Source of the DNA: Svornostia abyssi
GTDB taxonomy: Bacteria > Actinomycetota > Thermoleophilia > Solirubrobacterales > Solirubrobacteraceae
NCBI GenBank assembly: GCA_024666565.1
Contig: CP088295.1
Span: forward strand, 744,001 to 808,000
DNA length: 64,000 bases
Direction of reading: 5' to 3'
Part shown: positions 57,641 through 64,000 of the stretch, piece after piece
Layout: the number at the start of each line of letters is the position of its first letter
Numbering within the stretch: position 1 is the first letter of the stretch
Notes under the pieces: generated by a model
What the model saw: the letters and a program-made list of their open reading frames with translations, nothing else
What the model was told of the DNA's origin: nothing
Databases searched by the model: none
Translations under genes and position numbers: made by a program

Positions 57641-57865
57641 GGATCACCAGAGAAAGGAGGTGGTCCGTATCTGTAGTGACAGTTCTTGCGGGACCCTGGA
57701 GGTGCCCGGCCGCTGAGGCCGGACGTGCTGGCTGACCCCAGCGAATCCACCCGGGCCACCGCCGCTCTGGATGCCGGATCTGGTCCTCCCGGCCGTTAGC
57801 CAGTCCAGCGCGGAACAACACCAGCAGTTCTCTCTGCGAGGGGCGTCCCACTTGGGGCGCCCCTC
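57641..57865 (+). ncRNA. Structured, terminator-bounded segment with extended SD and possible 18-aa Cys peptide
   Basis: Right after the gyrA terminator lies AAAGGAGGTGGTCC (57653-57666), complementary to the 16S rRNA 3' end except at one base. From the GTG at 57660 an 18-codon frame reads VVRICSDSSCGTLEVPGR and stops at 57714; an ATC at 57669 has better spacing from the SD. A 6-bp hairpin CCGGCC/GGCCGG lies over the stop. Next, CTGGCTGAC (about 57728) can pair with GTTAGCCAG (about 57795), and a strong terminator closes the segment. A small regulatory RNA, a leader with a peptide, or both are possible. I cannot name a family. Confidence 0.4.
57838..57865 (+). terminator. Strong hairpin terminator before the accessory island
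   Basis: GAGGGGCGTCCC pairs with GGGGCGCCCCTC over 12 bp (one G-U) with loop ACTT. It lies between the structured segment and the convergent ribbon-helix-helix gene and could stop transcription from both sides. Confidence 0.7.
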
Positions 57866-57877
57866 GTGCGTTCTGCG

Positions 57878-58129
57878 TCAGTCGCCAGACTCTCGGCGGC
57901 GACGGGGCAGTGCTCTCACGGTGCCGTCACCCTCCGTCTCGCGGAGCGACCGGGCCTGTAGCGCAAGCCTGACCGCCTCATCTTGGCCTAGACGATCGGC
58001 AAGCTCTTCGATCACCGGGCGGACAAGTTCGGAGGGCCCCCGCAGTCCGTCCACGAACGCTGCCGCTGCCAGCACGGAGAACCGAGACGCTGAGATTCGG
58101 ATGTTGATCTGCTCGTCGTCTCTAGCCAT
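57878..58129 (-). CDS. Small ribbon-helix-helix-like DNA-binding protein
   Basis: An 83-residue protein, MARDDEQINIRISASRFSVL at the N-terminus. A short strand (INIRIS) is followed by two helices (VLAAAAFVDGLRGPSEL; VRPVIEELADRLGQDEAVRL), the pattern of CopG/Arc-type repressors. ATG 58129 has GGAGG 5 bases upstream and is preferred over an upstream frame extension. An 18-bp near-perfect inverted repeat lies 11 bp upstream, as expected for autoregulation. It is divergent from the metalloprotease/dCTP deaminase cassette, which it may control. Base composition is lower in GC than the gyrase genes. Confidence 0.65.
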   Translation of the reverse strand: MARDDEQINIRISASRFSVLAAAAFVDGLRGPSELVRPVIEELADRLGQDEAVRLALQARSLRETEGDGTVRALPRRRRESGD

Positions 58130-58139
58130 GCCGTCCTCC

Positions 58140-58157
58140 CTACACCGTACCGTGTAG
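58140..58157. promoter_or_regulatory. 18-bp inverted repeat, putative operator of the island
   Basis: CTACACCGT/ACCGTGTAG is symmetric around 58148.5 with one mismatched pair. It lies between the divergent repressor start (58129) and the cassette start (58207), so it could control both. TAGCCT (58184-58189 region) further downstream is a possible -10 for the cassette. Confidence 0.55.
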
Positions 58158-58206
58158 CACGCCTGGTCCACACCCTGGCACCTCTAGCCTGTTAGAAAGA
58201 CCTGTG

Positions 58207-58686
58207 ATGCGCGACCTTCAGCACCTCGAAGAACTCAGTGCCGCCACTGCCTTTGGGTCCTGGGCCAACGACGTTGTTGTCGCTCTGGATACCGTGCACG
58301 GCGGCGGTGAACTTGCTCCCTTCGCGTCCGGCGTACTCGAGCAAGCCGCGCTGTTCTTGCGGACGCTTGCCGACCCCACGCAGTGGCGCAGCCGCCCAAG
58401 ATCAGCTCGGAGCGTCGCTGCCACGGAGACCACACGCACAGCCGTTACGTCCGTCCTTGGGCGCGCCTCAGGCGGGGACCACCATGAAGCACTCCTCGAG
58501 CTGGCCACGGCAGCTGACCAAGCGGCCCATGGCCAGTTGCCTCCCGACAAGTCCGACACTCTCGATGCTCTCATGCGTCTCTTTGATCGCTTGGGTGACC
58601 TTCAGCTCGCCCGGAGCAACGCCGTTCTGACCTCTCGGAAGGACGCGATCGCGTGGACGGGGACGACACCGATCTCAGTTTCCTAG
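58207..58686 (+). CDS. Unknown helical protein, first gene of the accessory cassette
   Basis: A 159-residue protein with no match that I recognise. It is mostly alpha-helical with Ala/Leu-rich heptads (QHLEELSAATAFGSWANDV; ALLELATAADQAAHGQL; DALMRLFDRLGDLQLARSN). There is no signal, membrane segment or catalytic motif. The ATG at 58207 directly follows a GTG (58204). It overlaps the next gene by 34 bases, so they are read from one transcript. Codons such as CTT, TCT and GTT are far more frequent than in neighbouring core genes, pointing to horizontal transfer. Confidence 0.6.
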   Translation: MRDLQHLEELSAATAFGSWANDVVVALDTVHGGGELAPFASGVLEQAALFLRTLADPTQWRSRPRSARSVAATETTRTAVTSVLGRASGGDHHEALLELATAADQAAHGQLPPDKSDTLDALMRLFDRLGDLQLARSNAVLTSRKDAIAWTGTTPISVS

Positions 58687-59954
58687 TTCCGCGGGTTTCT
58701 CAAGAGGTTGCCTTGCTGAAGGCGGACCCGCGGCTGGCAGCCCCGTCTGGAACTCGCGGCGCTGCGCTGCGCGACCATGTGCTCGACCTCATAGGAGCCG
58801 TGGAGCAGCGGATCTCGGCTTCCCCCGCATCCAATGCAGGTGGACTAGCCCGGAAGGCGTACGCGCGTTCCCTTCGCCAAGCGGTCGTAGAACTCCAAAG
58901 CGCACATCGAGCACTCCCGTGGCTGGAGGCGACCCGCACTCCGCACCTCAACCTCGGCAGCCTGTTTCTGACTGAGGAGTATGCGGGTCATCTGATCGGG
59001 ACGAACGTCGACCTCGTCGTAGTCCCGGACGCGGAGTACATGTACTCGACAACCTCATGGCCATTTCGCGAGTACATCAATGGCACCCCCGGGTTTGCCC
59101 CGTCGAATACGCGTCGACCGATTGTTCTCAACTTTCCGCTGACGGATGCCGACTCCGTATTCCTCCACCCAATCTTCGCGCACGAGCTCGGACACTCCAG
59201 TGTCGATGAGTACGATCTCACGGCTGCTGCTGTTGCCAGAGTCGAGTCGGAACCTGCCTATCATCCCGAGAGGGCCGCGGCCGTGGCCGCTGTCAAGTCG
59301 GCGATGCCAACCTGGACTGACGCCGACGTTGACCAGTGGCTAGACGAGCGGCTCGACGCCTGGGCGACAGAGCTCCTGTGCGATGCCCTCGCCCTCGACG
59401 TTGCCGGTGTGCCGTTTCTTTTCGCTCTGGCGTCGTTCGTCCTTGCTCTCAGTTACGGCGAGCCCGGGCAGGACCACCCGCCAAACACCCTCCGCTTCAA
59501 CCTCGCGCTTCAGCAGGCCACCGCACGCGGCTGGGATCCCTACCTTATGGCGATCGCGCCCGGAATCCGCGGTTGGCTGGGAGGCGTTAGTGCCGAGGCA
59601 CTGACGTACAGTCAGCAGCCCTTCAGCTTCCTGGTGAACGCACTCCTCCGAAGCGCCGACGCGTTCCACGAACTTGCTGCCGCCAGGACAGGAGCCAACG
59701 CGATCGTCCCGAGCGAGTGTGCCGCACATGCGTCGACCGCTGCTGAGCTGCTCAGCCACAGCATCTTGCCGGTTGAACTCGACGAGCCACTCGATCGGAG
59801 GGGCATTCTGGCCGGCGGCTGGGAGGCCGCAATCGCGCGGCACGGCGACTCTCCTGACGGCTTTGTCGCGGCCACATCCGACCGCACGCTGCAAGAGCTA
59901 GTGGGCAAAGCCCTGGAGTCCAGTGTCGTGCTTGAAGCGTGGGGCCAACTGTGA
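58653..59954 (+). CDS. HELGH metalloprotease-like protein of the accessory cassette
   Basis: A 433-residue soluble protein. Residues 177-181 are HELGH within HPIFAHELGHSSVDEYDL, a zinc-protease HExxH motif. E240 in WATELLCDALALD is a candidate third ligand, as in gluzincins. Before it lie a helical N-terminus and VVVPDAEYMYST strands; after it come hydrophobic but not membrane-like helices. It has no signal peptide, so it acts in the cytoplasm. GTG start overlapping the previous gene; its stop is overlapped by the dCTP deaminase start (GTGA). I recognise no named family. Cleavage of a host or phage protein as part of a stress or defence response is inferred. Confidence 0.65.
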   Translation: MDGDDTDLSFLVPRVSQEVALLKADPRLAAPSGTRGAALRDHVLDLIGAVEQRISASPASNAGGLARKAYARSLRQAVVELQSAHRALPWLEATRTPHLNLGSLFLTEEYAGHLIGTNVDLVVVPDAEYMYSTTSWPFREYINGTPGFAPSNTRRPIVLNFPLTDADSVFLHPIFAHELGHSSVDEYDLTAAAVARVESEPAYHPERAAAVAAVKSAMPTWTDADVDQWLDERLDAWATELLCDALALDVAGVPFLFALASFVLALSYGEPGQDHPPNTLRFNLALQQATARGWDPYLMAIAPGIRGWLGGVSAEALTYSQQPFSFLVNALLRSADAFHELAAARTGANAIVPSECAAHASTAAELLSHSILPVELDEPLDRRGILAGGWEAAIARHGDSPDGFVAATSDRTLQELVGKALESSVVLEAWGQL

Positions 59955-60580
59955 CTCTTCTTGGACAGGCCGACCTACGGGCCGCGATGGCCCGCCCGCT
60001 GGCGGACCGCCTGGTTGTCACGCCCCTCCTTGCGGAAGACCAAATCGGCCCGGCCTCCGTCGATGTGCGTCTTGGAAGCGAGTTTCTCCTGCTGAGGCGC
60101 ACCCGCGGCCCAGGCCTCGATCCAGGGAAGCACGATCAAGCGTCTGTCGAGGATCTTCAGGAACGAGTGGTTGTCCCCCTCGGAGACAAACTGTGGCTCC
60201 ACCCCCAGCACTTCGTGCTTGCCGCAACCTTCGAGTACGTCCGTCTCCCAACTGACCTTGGGGCGTACGTCGTTGCGCGCTCGTCGTGGGGTCGGCTTGG
60301 CTTGGTTGTCGCGACAGCAATTCTCGTCCAGCCAGGGTTCGCCGGCTGTCTGACCCTCGAACTCGTCAACGAAGGGGACAGTCCCATCGCCCTCTATCCG
60401 GGCCTTCGCGTAGCGCAGCTCGCCTTCCACACCCTGGAGACGGCCTCACCCCAGCCGTACCACGCTGACGGGAAGTATCGAGCGCCAACCCGCCCCCAAG
60501 CGTCTCGCGTTGCGGCCGAAGCTGCGCACGTCGATCATCTCGAACGGCTCAAGGCCCTCTTGGCGTCGCGGCTCGGGTAA
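59951..60580 (+). CDS. Divergent dCTP deaminase (Dcd family)
   Basis: A 209-residue member of the dCTP deaminase/dUTPase fold. It keeps VDVRLGSEF, S111 and R115 in RSSWGRLGL, Q-P-G-F-A-G, the catalytic Glu at 137 in LTLELVNEG, PGLRVAQLAF, and a C-terminal GKYRAPTRP that closes over the nucleotide. Numbering matches E. coli Dcd closely. Differences from housekeeping actinobacterial Dcd (Trp in SSWG, VVATAILVQPG) suggest an accessory paralogue. GTG 59951 overlaps the metalloprotease stop. Dcd-like enzymes deplete dCTP in anti-phage systems; here the deaminase would be the likely effector. Confidence 0.82.
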   Translation: MTLLGQADLRAAMARPLADRLVVTPLLAEDQIGPASVDVRLGSEFLLLRRTRGPGLDPGKHDQASVEDLQERVVVPLGDKLWLHPQHFVLAATFEYVRLPTDLGAYVVARSSWGRLGLVVATAILVQPGFAGCLTLELVNEGDSPIALYPGLRVAQLAFHTLETASPQPYHADGKYRAPTRPQASRVAAEAAHVDHLERLKALLASRLG

Positions 60581-60584
60581 CGGC

Positions 60585-61205
60585 CTACGCCGCCTCGGCC
60601 ACGCCCGCCTCAGGCAGCCACGGCTTCCACGCGCCCGGAATGTGCGGGCTCGCCACGTGGATGAACACCTGCGGGTGCGGCACCCGGGGCGCGCGCTTCG
60701 GATGCATGTTCGCCTGCTTGGGCAGCTGGTCGCCCTTGCGCCGGTTGCACGGCGCGCACGCGGCGACGATGTTCTCCCACGTCGAACCACCGCCCTTCGA
60801 GCGGGGGATCACGTGGTCGACGGTCAGCTGCGACCGGGCACCGCAGTACTGGCACTCCCACCCGTCCCGAGCGAACACCGCGCGGCGGGTGATCTTGCGC
60901 TGGTGCGTGTCGCGAGGCACTCGCACGTACGTGACGAGTCGGATCACGACCGGCCGCGCCATCGAGGTGTTCTCCGACCGCAGCTCCCAGGACCCGTGCT
61001 CGACCACCTCCGCCTTCGCCTTCAGCAGGAGGACCGCGGCGCGCCGCACGGTGCAGACGTTGATCGGTTCGTACGTCGCGTTGAGGACGAGCACCCTGCC
61101 ATTGGCGCCACGGCTCGCGCCGCCGCCATCCGGTCCGTACCGCGGGTGCTCAGAGAGCGGTACGGACCCTGGTGGGCCTGGTGGAGTGAGGACGTCACCT
61201 GGCAT
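60585..61205 (-). CDS. HNH endonuclease-family protein
   Basis: A 206-residue protein with a C-terminal HNH nuclease domain: CQYCGAR, the catalytic LTVDHVIPRSKGG, ENIVAACAPCNRRKG, so two CxxC pairs bind zinc around the His-Asn site. The N-terminal 60 residues are basic and low complexity, followed by RVLVLNATYEPINVCTVRRA, a pattern found in the widespread single-domain HNH proteins of actinobacteria. It converges on the dCTP deaminase gene with 4 bases between stops. It may be a core gene at the island border. The substrate is unknown. Confidence 0.88.
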   Translation of the reverse strand: MPGDVLTPPGPPGSVPLSEHPRYGPDGGGASRGANGRVLVLNATYEPINVCTVRRAAVLLLKAKAEVVEHGSWELRSENTSMARPVVIRLVTYVRVPRDTHQRKITRRAVFARDGWECQYCGARSQLTVDHVIPRSKGGGSTWENIVAACAPCNRRKGDQLPKQANMHPKRAPRVPHPQVFIHVASPHIPGAWKPWLPEAGVAEAA

Positions 61206-61214
61206 GGCCTGGCG

Positions 61215-61220
61215 AAGTGT
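61215..61220 (-). promoter_or_regulatory. -10 element of the HNH gene
   Basis: TACACT on the minus strand stands 9 bases before ATG 61205, again with leaderless spacing. Confidence 0.4.
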
Positions 61221-61277
61221 ACCGGTCCATCTACCGAACCCAGGATGCCTGGGACGCCGCCGCGCCAGCTTCCGGTG

Positions 61278-62099
61278 CTACGTCGGATAGGTGCCGAGGA
61301 CCCGGACGCCCTCGCAGTGGCCGCGCAGGGCGGCCACCGCTTCGGCGGCGTCGGGCGCGTCCAGCCCGAGGTCGAGGTCCACGAAGAACCGGTAGTGGCC
61401 CAGGCGCCCGCGCAGCGGTCGCGACTCGATCTTCGTGAGGTTCACGCCGCGGAACGCGAACTCCGAGAGGCACCGAACGAGCCAGCCCGGGGTGTCGTCG
61501 CCGGCGCCCCAGAAGACGATGGACGTCTTCGCCGGCGAGCCGACGTCAGCGCCCGCCGGGGCGACCCAGACGAACCGCGTCGCGTTGCCGGCCTCGTCCT
61601 CGATGCCCTCCGCCAGCACCGTTCCCCCGTAGAGCTCAGCGGCCCGACGGGTGCCGATCGCCGCCCACGGCGCGTCAGATGCGGCGACCTCCCGCACCGC
61701 GTCGGCGGTGGAGGACGCCGCCACGAGCTCGGCGGCAGGAGTGTGGGCGCGGAGCCAGTGCGCGCACTGCCCGAGCGGCTGAGGGTGCGACACGACGCGC
61801 TCGATCTCGCGCTCGGCCAGGTCGCGCGCGGCCACGAGGAAGTGGGAGACCGGGAGCACCTGCTCCGCGACGATCGTGACGTCACTGCGGTCCGCCAGCG
61901 TGTCCAGCGTCTGTGCGACCGATCCCTCGATGGAGTTCTCGATCGGGACGATCGCCTCGTCGGCGTGCCCGAGGGCCACGGCCTCGATCGCGTCGGCGAT
62001 GGTCGTCTCCGGCATCAGCTCGGCGCCTGCGGCGCGGTCGGCTGCTCGTGCGGCCTCTTCGGAGAACGTCCCGGCGGGCCCGAGGTAGGCGACTCTCAC
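61278..62099 (-). CDS. pheA: Prephenate dehydratase
   Basis: A 273-residue enzyme converting prephenate to phenylpyruvate in phenylalanine synthesis. It has YLGPAGTFSEEAA, VPIENSIEGSVAQTLDTL, HPQPLGQCAHWL, NATRFVWVAP (Thr-Arg-Phe active site), and an ACT regulatory domain with GWLVRCLSEFAFRGVNLTKIESRP (ESRP binds Phe). It starts at ATG 62099 by overlap with the DUF4446 stop (ATGA-like), so the two genes are coupled. Feedback control by phenylalanine is expected from the ACT motif. Confidence 0.95.
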   Translation of the reverse strand: MRVAYLGPAGTFSEEAARAADRAAGAELMPETTIADAIEAVALGHADEAIVPIENSIEGSVAQTLDTLADRSDVTIVAEQVLPVSHFLVAARDLAEREIERVVSHPQPLGQCAHWLRAHTPAAELVAASSTADAVREVAASDAPWAAIGTRRAAELYGGTVLAEGIEDEAGNATRFVWVAPAGADVGSPAKTSIVFWGAGDDTPGWLVRCLSEFAFRGVNLTKIESRPLRGRLGHYRFFVDLDLGLDAPDAAEAVAALRGHCEGVRVLGTYPT

Positions 62100-62647
62100 G
62101 GCGCGGCCGGATCCTCACCGGGGGGCGCGGGCTCGGGCGCGGGCTGCGGGGTGCTCGACCGGGCGAGCCGGATCGCCTCCTCCTCCTCGGGCGAGAGCTG
62201 CAGCTCACCCTGCCCGGAGACGACCTGCTTGGCGTACAGGCGAGCCTGGTCGCGATGGTGGATCGACGAGAGGACGACGCCGCACTGGCGGTCGTCGAGC
62301 AGCGCGATCGACGTCGACTGCCGGCCGGACATCTCGTTGTACGCGTCGTAGCGCAGGAGCCCGACGCGGGTAACTGCGCCGTCGAGCCGTTCCTCGGCGA
62401 CGTCCAGCCGCCGGTCGAGACGTGCCGCAGCGTCAGTGATGAAGGCGTGCAGCGCCTCGAACTCGTGGTGCAGGTGCGCGGCGTGTGAGATGAGATCCTG
62501 GGTCCCGTAGTCGCCCAGGACCTGGGTCTGGGCCTGGCGCACCCGCCGCAGCGCGCGCCATTGCACGAGCGCGAGGACCAGGGCGATAAGCGCGACCACG
62601 GCCGCGGCGACCGCCACGGCACCGGCGGTGGAGGTGAGATCGTCCAT
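62096..62647 (-). CDS. DUF4446-family membrane-anchored protein
   Basis: A 183-residue protein with one N-terminal membrane helix (VAVAAAVVALIALVLALVQW). A coiled-coil region follows, then the DUF4446 core: VGLLRYDAYNEMSGRQSTSIALLDD and GVVLSSIHHRDQARLYAK. A Pro-rich C-tail ends it. The family is common near the origin in firmicutes and actinobacteria; the function is unknown. It is coupled to pheA. Confidence 0.85.
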   Translation of the reverse strand: MDDLTSTAGAVAVAAAVVALIALVLALVQWRALRRVRQAQTQVLGDYGTQDLISHAAHLHHEFEALHAFITDAAARLDRRLDVAEERLDGAVTRVGLLRYDAYNEMSGRQSTSIALLDDRQCGVVLSSIHHRDQARLYAKQVVSGQGELQLSPEEEEAIRLARSSTPQPAPEPAPPGEDPAAP

Positions 62648-62686
62648 CGCCTGCGGACGGTAGCGAGCGCGCGGGCGGCGCGACGG

Positions 62687-63808
62687 CTACCGGGTGAACA
62701 GCGCCGTGTACTCCTGCTTGTTGTTGTCGACCTTCTCCTCGCCGGGGACCTTCAGGACCTCGACGGTGATCGTGGCGGGCGTGCCGATCGGCGGCGCCTG
62801 GCCCAGCGGGACGGCCACCTCGGCCTCGGCCCCGGCGGTCGTCTGATCGACGGTCTTCGTGGCGCTGATCGACTTGCCCGTCTGCGGCTTCACGGTCACC
62901 CGGACGCGGACGTTCTGCTCGTTGTTCTCGCCCTGGTTGGCGAACTTCACGTTGAAGGTCGGGTTGCCGCTGGCGGGCACGCGGTTCGCGGTGCCGCCGG
63001 GCTGCAGCGTGACGTCGCCGACCGTGGTGCTGACGATGCCGTGGCCGTGCAGGCCGGGGGCGATGTCCTGGTCCTCGGCGTTCGCGTCCTCGTTCGTGCT
63101 CTCGCCGGCAGCGCCGCCGATGCGATCCGCGACGGTCGAGGGATTCAGCCAACTGAGGCTCGTGACGACGCGGCTGTCCGTCACGCGCTGGTCGATCTCC
63201 TGGTCAGAGAGCGCCTCGCCGACGAACGGCACCACACGCTGGGACCACACGATGTCCGACGCGAGCAGTTTCTCCATCTGGCCGGAGATCTGGCTGGTCG
63301 CCTCCTCGGCCGCGGCACGTTCACTCCCCCGCGCTGTCGGGACCTTCTGGGCCACCCGCGAGATTGCCTCCTCGCGGAACTGGAGGGACAGCAGCAGGTT
63401 CGCCTGCGCGGCCTCCATCTCCCCGGGCACGGACAGGTCGCGCGCCGACTGGACCTGCTTCTCGGCCTGGGCGCGCAGCGAGTTCAGCTCGGTCTGCTGG
63501 TCGACGGGCGAGAGGTCGCTCTGCACGAGCGTCTCGAAGAACGCCTTCGACGTCTCGCCGGACTCCTGCGCGAGACCGGTGACGTCGCGGTTGTAGTCCT
63601 TCAGCGCGTTCTCCTTGCGGCTGTCCAGGCAGCCGCGGACCCCGAAGAACAGCAGCAGGAGCACGAGCAGGCCGATGCCCGCCGCGACGGCGCGGCGCAC
63701 GAGCAGCTGCTGGTGATCGGGCATGCCGCCGCCACCGGAGCCAGGGGCGGGCCGGCGGGCGCGGGTCTGCTGGGTGCGGGGCTCATCGCCCTCGTCAAAG
63801 AACGACAC
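62687..63808 (-). CDS. Membrane-anchored protein with C-terminal CARDB-like domain
   Basis: A 373-residue protein. A disordered N-terminus is followed by one membrane helix (AVAAGIGLLVLLLLFFGVRGC), then about 170 residues of extracytoplasmic coiled-coil-like helices. The last 110 residues are a beta-sandwich of CARDB/Ig type (TFNVKFANQGENNEQNVRVRV). GTG 63808 is preferred over an upstream ATG at 63844, which would add a non-conserved Phe-rich segment. It lies 39 bases upstream of the DUF4446 gene. It is probably a cell-surface protein of unknown function. Confidence 0.7.
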   Translation of the reverse strand: MSFFDEGDEPRTQQTRARRPAPGSGGGGMPDHQQLLVRRAVAAGIGLLVLLLLFFGVRGCLDSRKENALKDYNRDVTGLAQESGETSKAFFETLVQSDLSPVDQQTELNSLRAQAEKQVQSARDLSVPGEMEAAQANLLLSLQFREEAISRVAQKVPTARGSERAAAEEATSQISGQMEKLLASDIVWSQRVVPFVGEALSDQEIDQRVTDSRVVTSLSWLNPSTVADRIGGAAGESTNEDANAEDQDIAPGLHGHGIVSTTVGDVTLQPGGTANRVPASGNPTFNVKFANQGENNEQNVRVRVTVKPQTGKSISATKTVDQTTAGAEAEVAVPLGQAPPIGTPATITVEVLKVPGEEKVDNNKQEYTALFTR

Positions 63809-63892
63809 GAAGACGCTCCGGGCGGAGGGAAAGAAGGCGCGCACTATCCCCGAGGGAAGTCATGCACCATGCAAGTTTGCCGTCACCGTCGG

Positions 63893-63918
63893 TCTTCCTG
63901 CCTCAAATGGCAGGAAGA
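63893..63918. terminator. Perfect 10-bp hairpin near the window end
   Basis: TCTTCCTGCC (63893-63902) pairs perfectly with GGCAGGAAGA (63909-63918) around loop TCAAAT. It lies 85 bases upstream of the 63808 gene on the minus strand. It may end a gene outside the window or form a leader hairpin. From 63919 to 64000 I see no gene. Confidence 0.45.
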
Positions 63919-64000
63919 AGGGGTCTGGGGGCGAAGCTGAGAGCCGGTGCGCCAGGCCCGTTCTGCCCCCGCCGCCGGTCCCGCGACGGACGGCGTGCTC

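Noticed and set aside
57641..57675. GGATCACC...AAAGGAGG looked like the end of a 16S rRNA gene
   Set aside because: The order and strand do not match a 16S 3' end and no rRNA precedes it. It is instead the complement, i.e. an extended ribosome-binding site.

Overview
The window is a GC-rich (about 70%) bacterial chromosome segment that carries the replication-origin gene cluster. The order is parB-parA-rsmG-jag-yidC-yidD-rnpA-rpmH, then dnaA-dnaN-recF-gyrB-gyrA in the opposite direction. Very high GC, GTG starts, 4-nt start/stop overlaps, leaderless TANNNT promoters, TatA/TatC, menaquinone genes and actinobacterial-type proteins point to a deep-branching actinobacterium. Thermoleophilia (Solirubrobacterales-like) is my best guess, from protein resemblance only.

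Layout. 1-7.5 kb: end of a DnaC-like ATPase, purA, an acetyltransferase, two frameshifted membrane-protein genes, then nucleotide-sugar genes (acyltransferase, Gfo/Idh oxidoreductase, UDP-sugar dehydrogenase). 7.5-17.3 kb: a frameshifted CHASE-GAF-SpoIIE phosphatase, UDP-GlcNAc 2-epimerase, a class IV aminotransferase, a CaiB-type CoA-transferase, a cupin/MarR divergent pair around a large palindrome, tRNA-Lys and tatA/tatC. 17.3-25 kb: polyprenyl synthase, menG and the three-gene menaquinol-cytochrome c reductase; then a tightly coupled hemB - fused AhbA/AhbB-like siroheme decarboxylase - hemL operon. 25-38 kb: a secreted protein, an ABC-2 exporter, a YmdB-like phosphodiesterase, a divergent ECF sigma/VOC pair, and an operon of GT-C glycosyltransferases, GtrA, a type I phosphodiesterase and DUF4126. 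38-43 kb: PLP aminotransferase, D-Ala-D-Ala ligase, bifunctional nuclease, FAD oxidoreductase, tRNA-Ile. 43-57.6 kb: the origin cluster. 57.6-60.6 kb: an accessory island. 60.6-64 kb: HNH nuclease, pheA and two membrane-anchored proteins.

The main candidate for an undescribed system is the lower-GC island 57.9-60.6 kb. It has a ribbon-helix-helix-like repressor with its own near-perfect operator, diverging from an overlapping three-gene cassette: an unknown 159-aa protein, a 433-aa HELGH metalloprotease-like protein and a divergent dCTP deaminase. dCTP deaminases deplete dCTP in known anti-phage systems, so a defence role is a reasonable hypothesis. Between gyrA and the island is a terminator-bounded, structured segment with an extended Shine-Dalgarno and a possible 18-residue Cys-containing peptide.

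Caution: at least seven genes, including dnaA, need a single-base correction, mostly in G or C runs, to give full-length proteins. This looks like residual sequence error, so gene integrity should be judged with that in mind.
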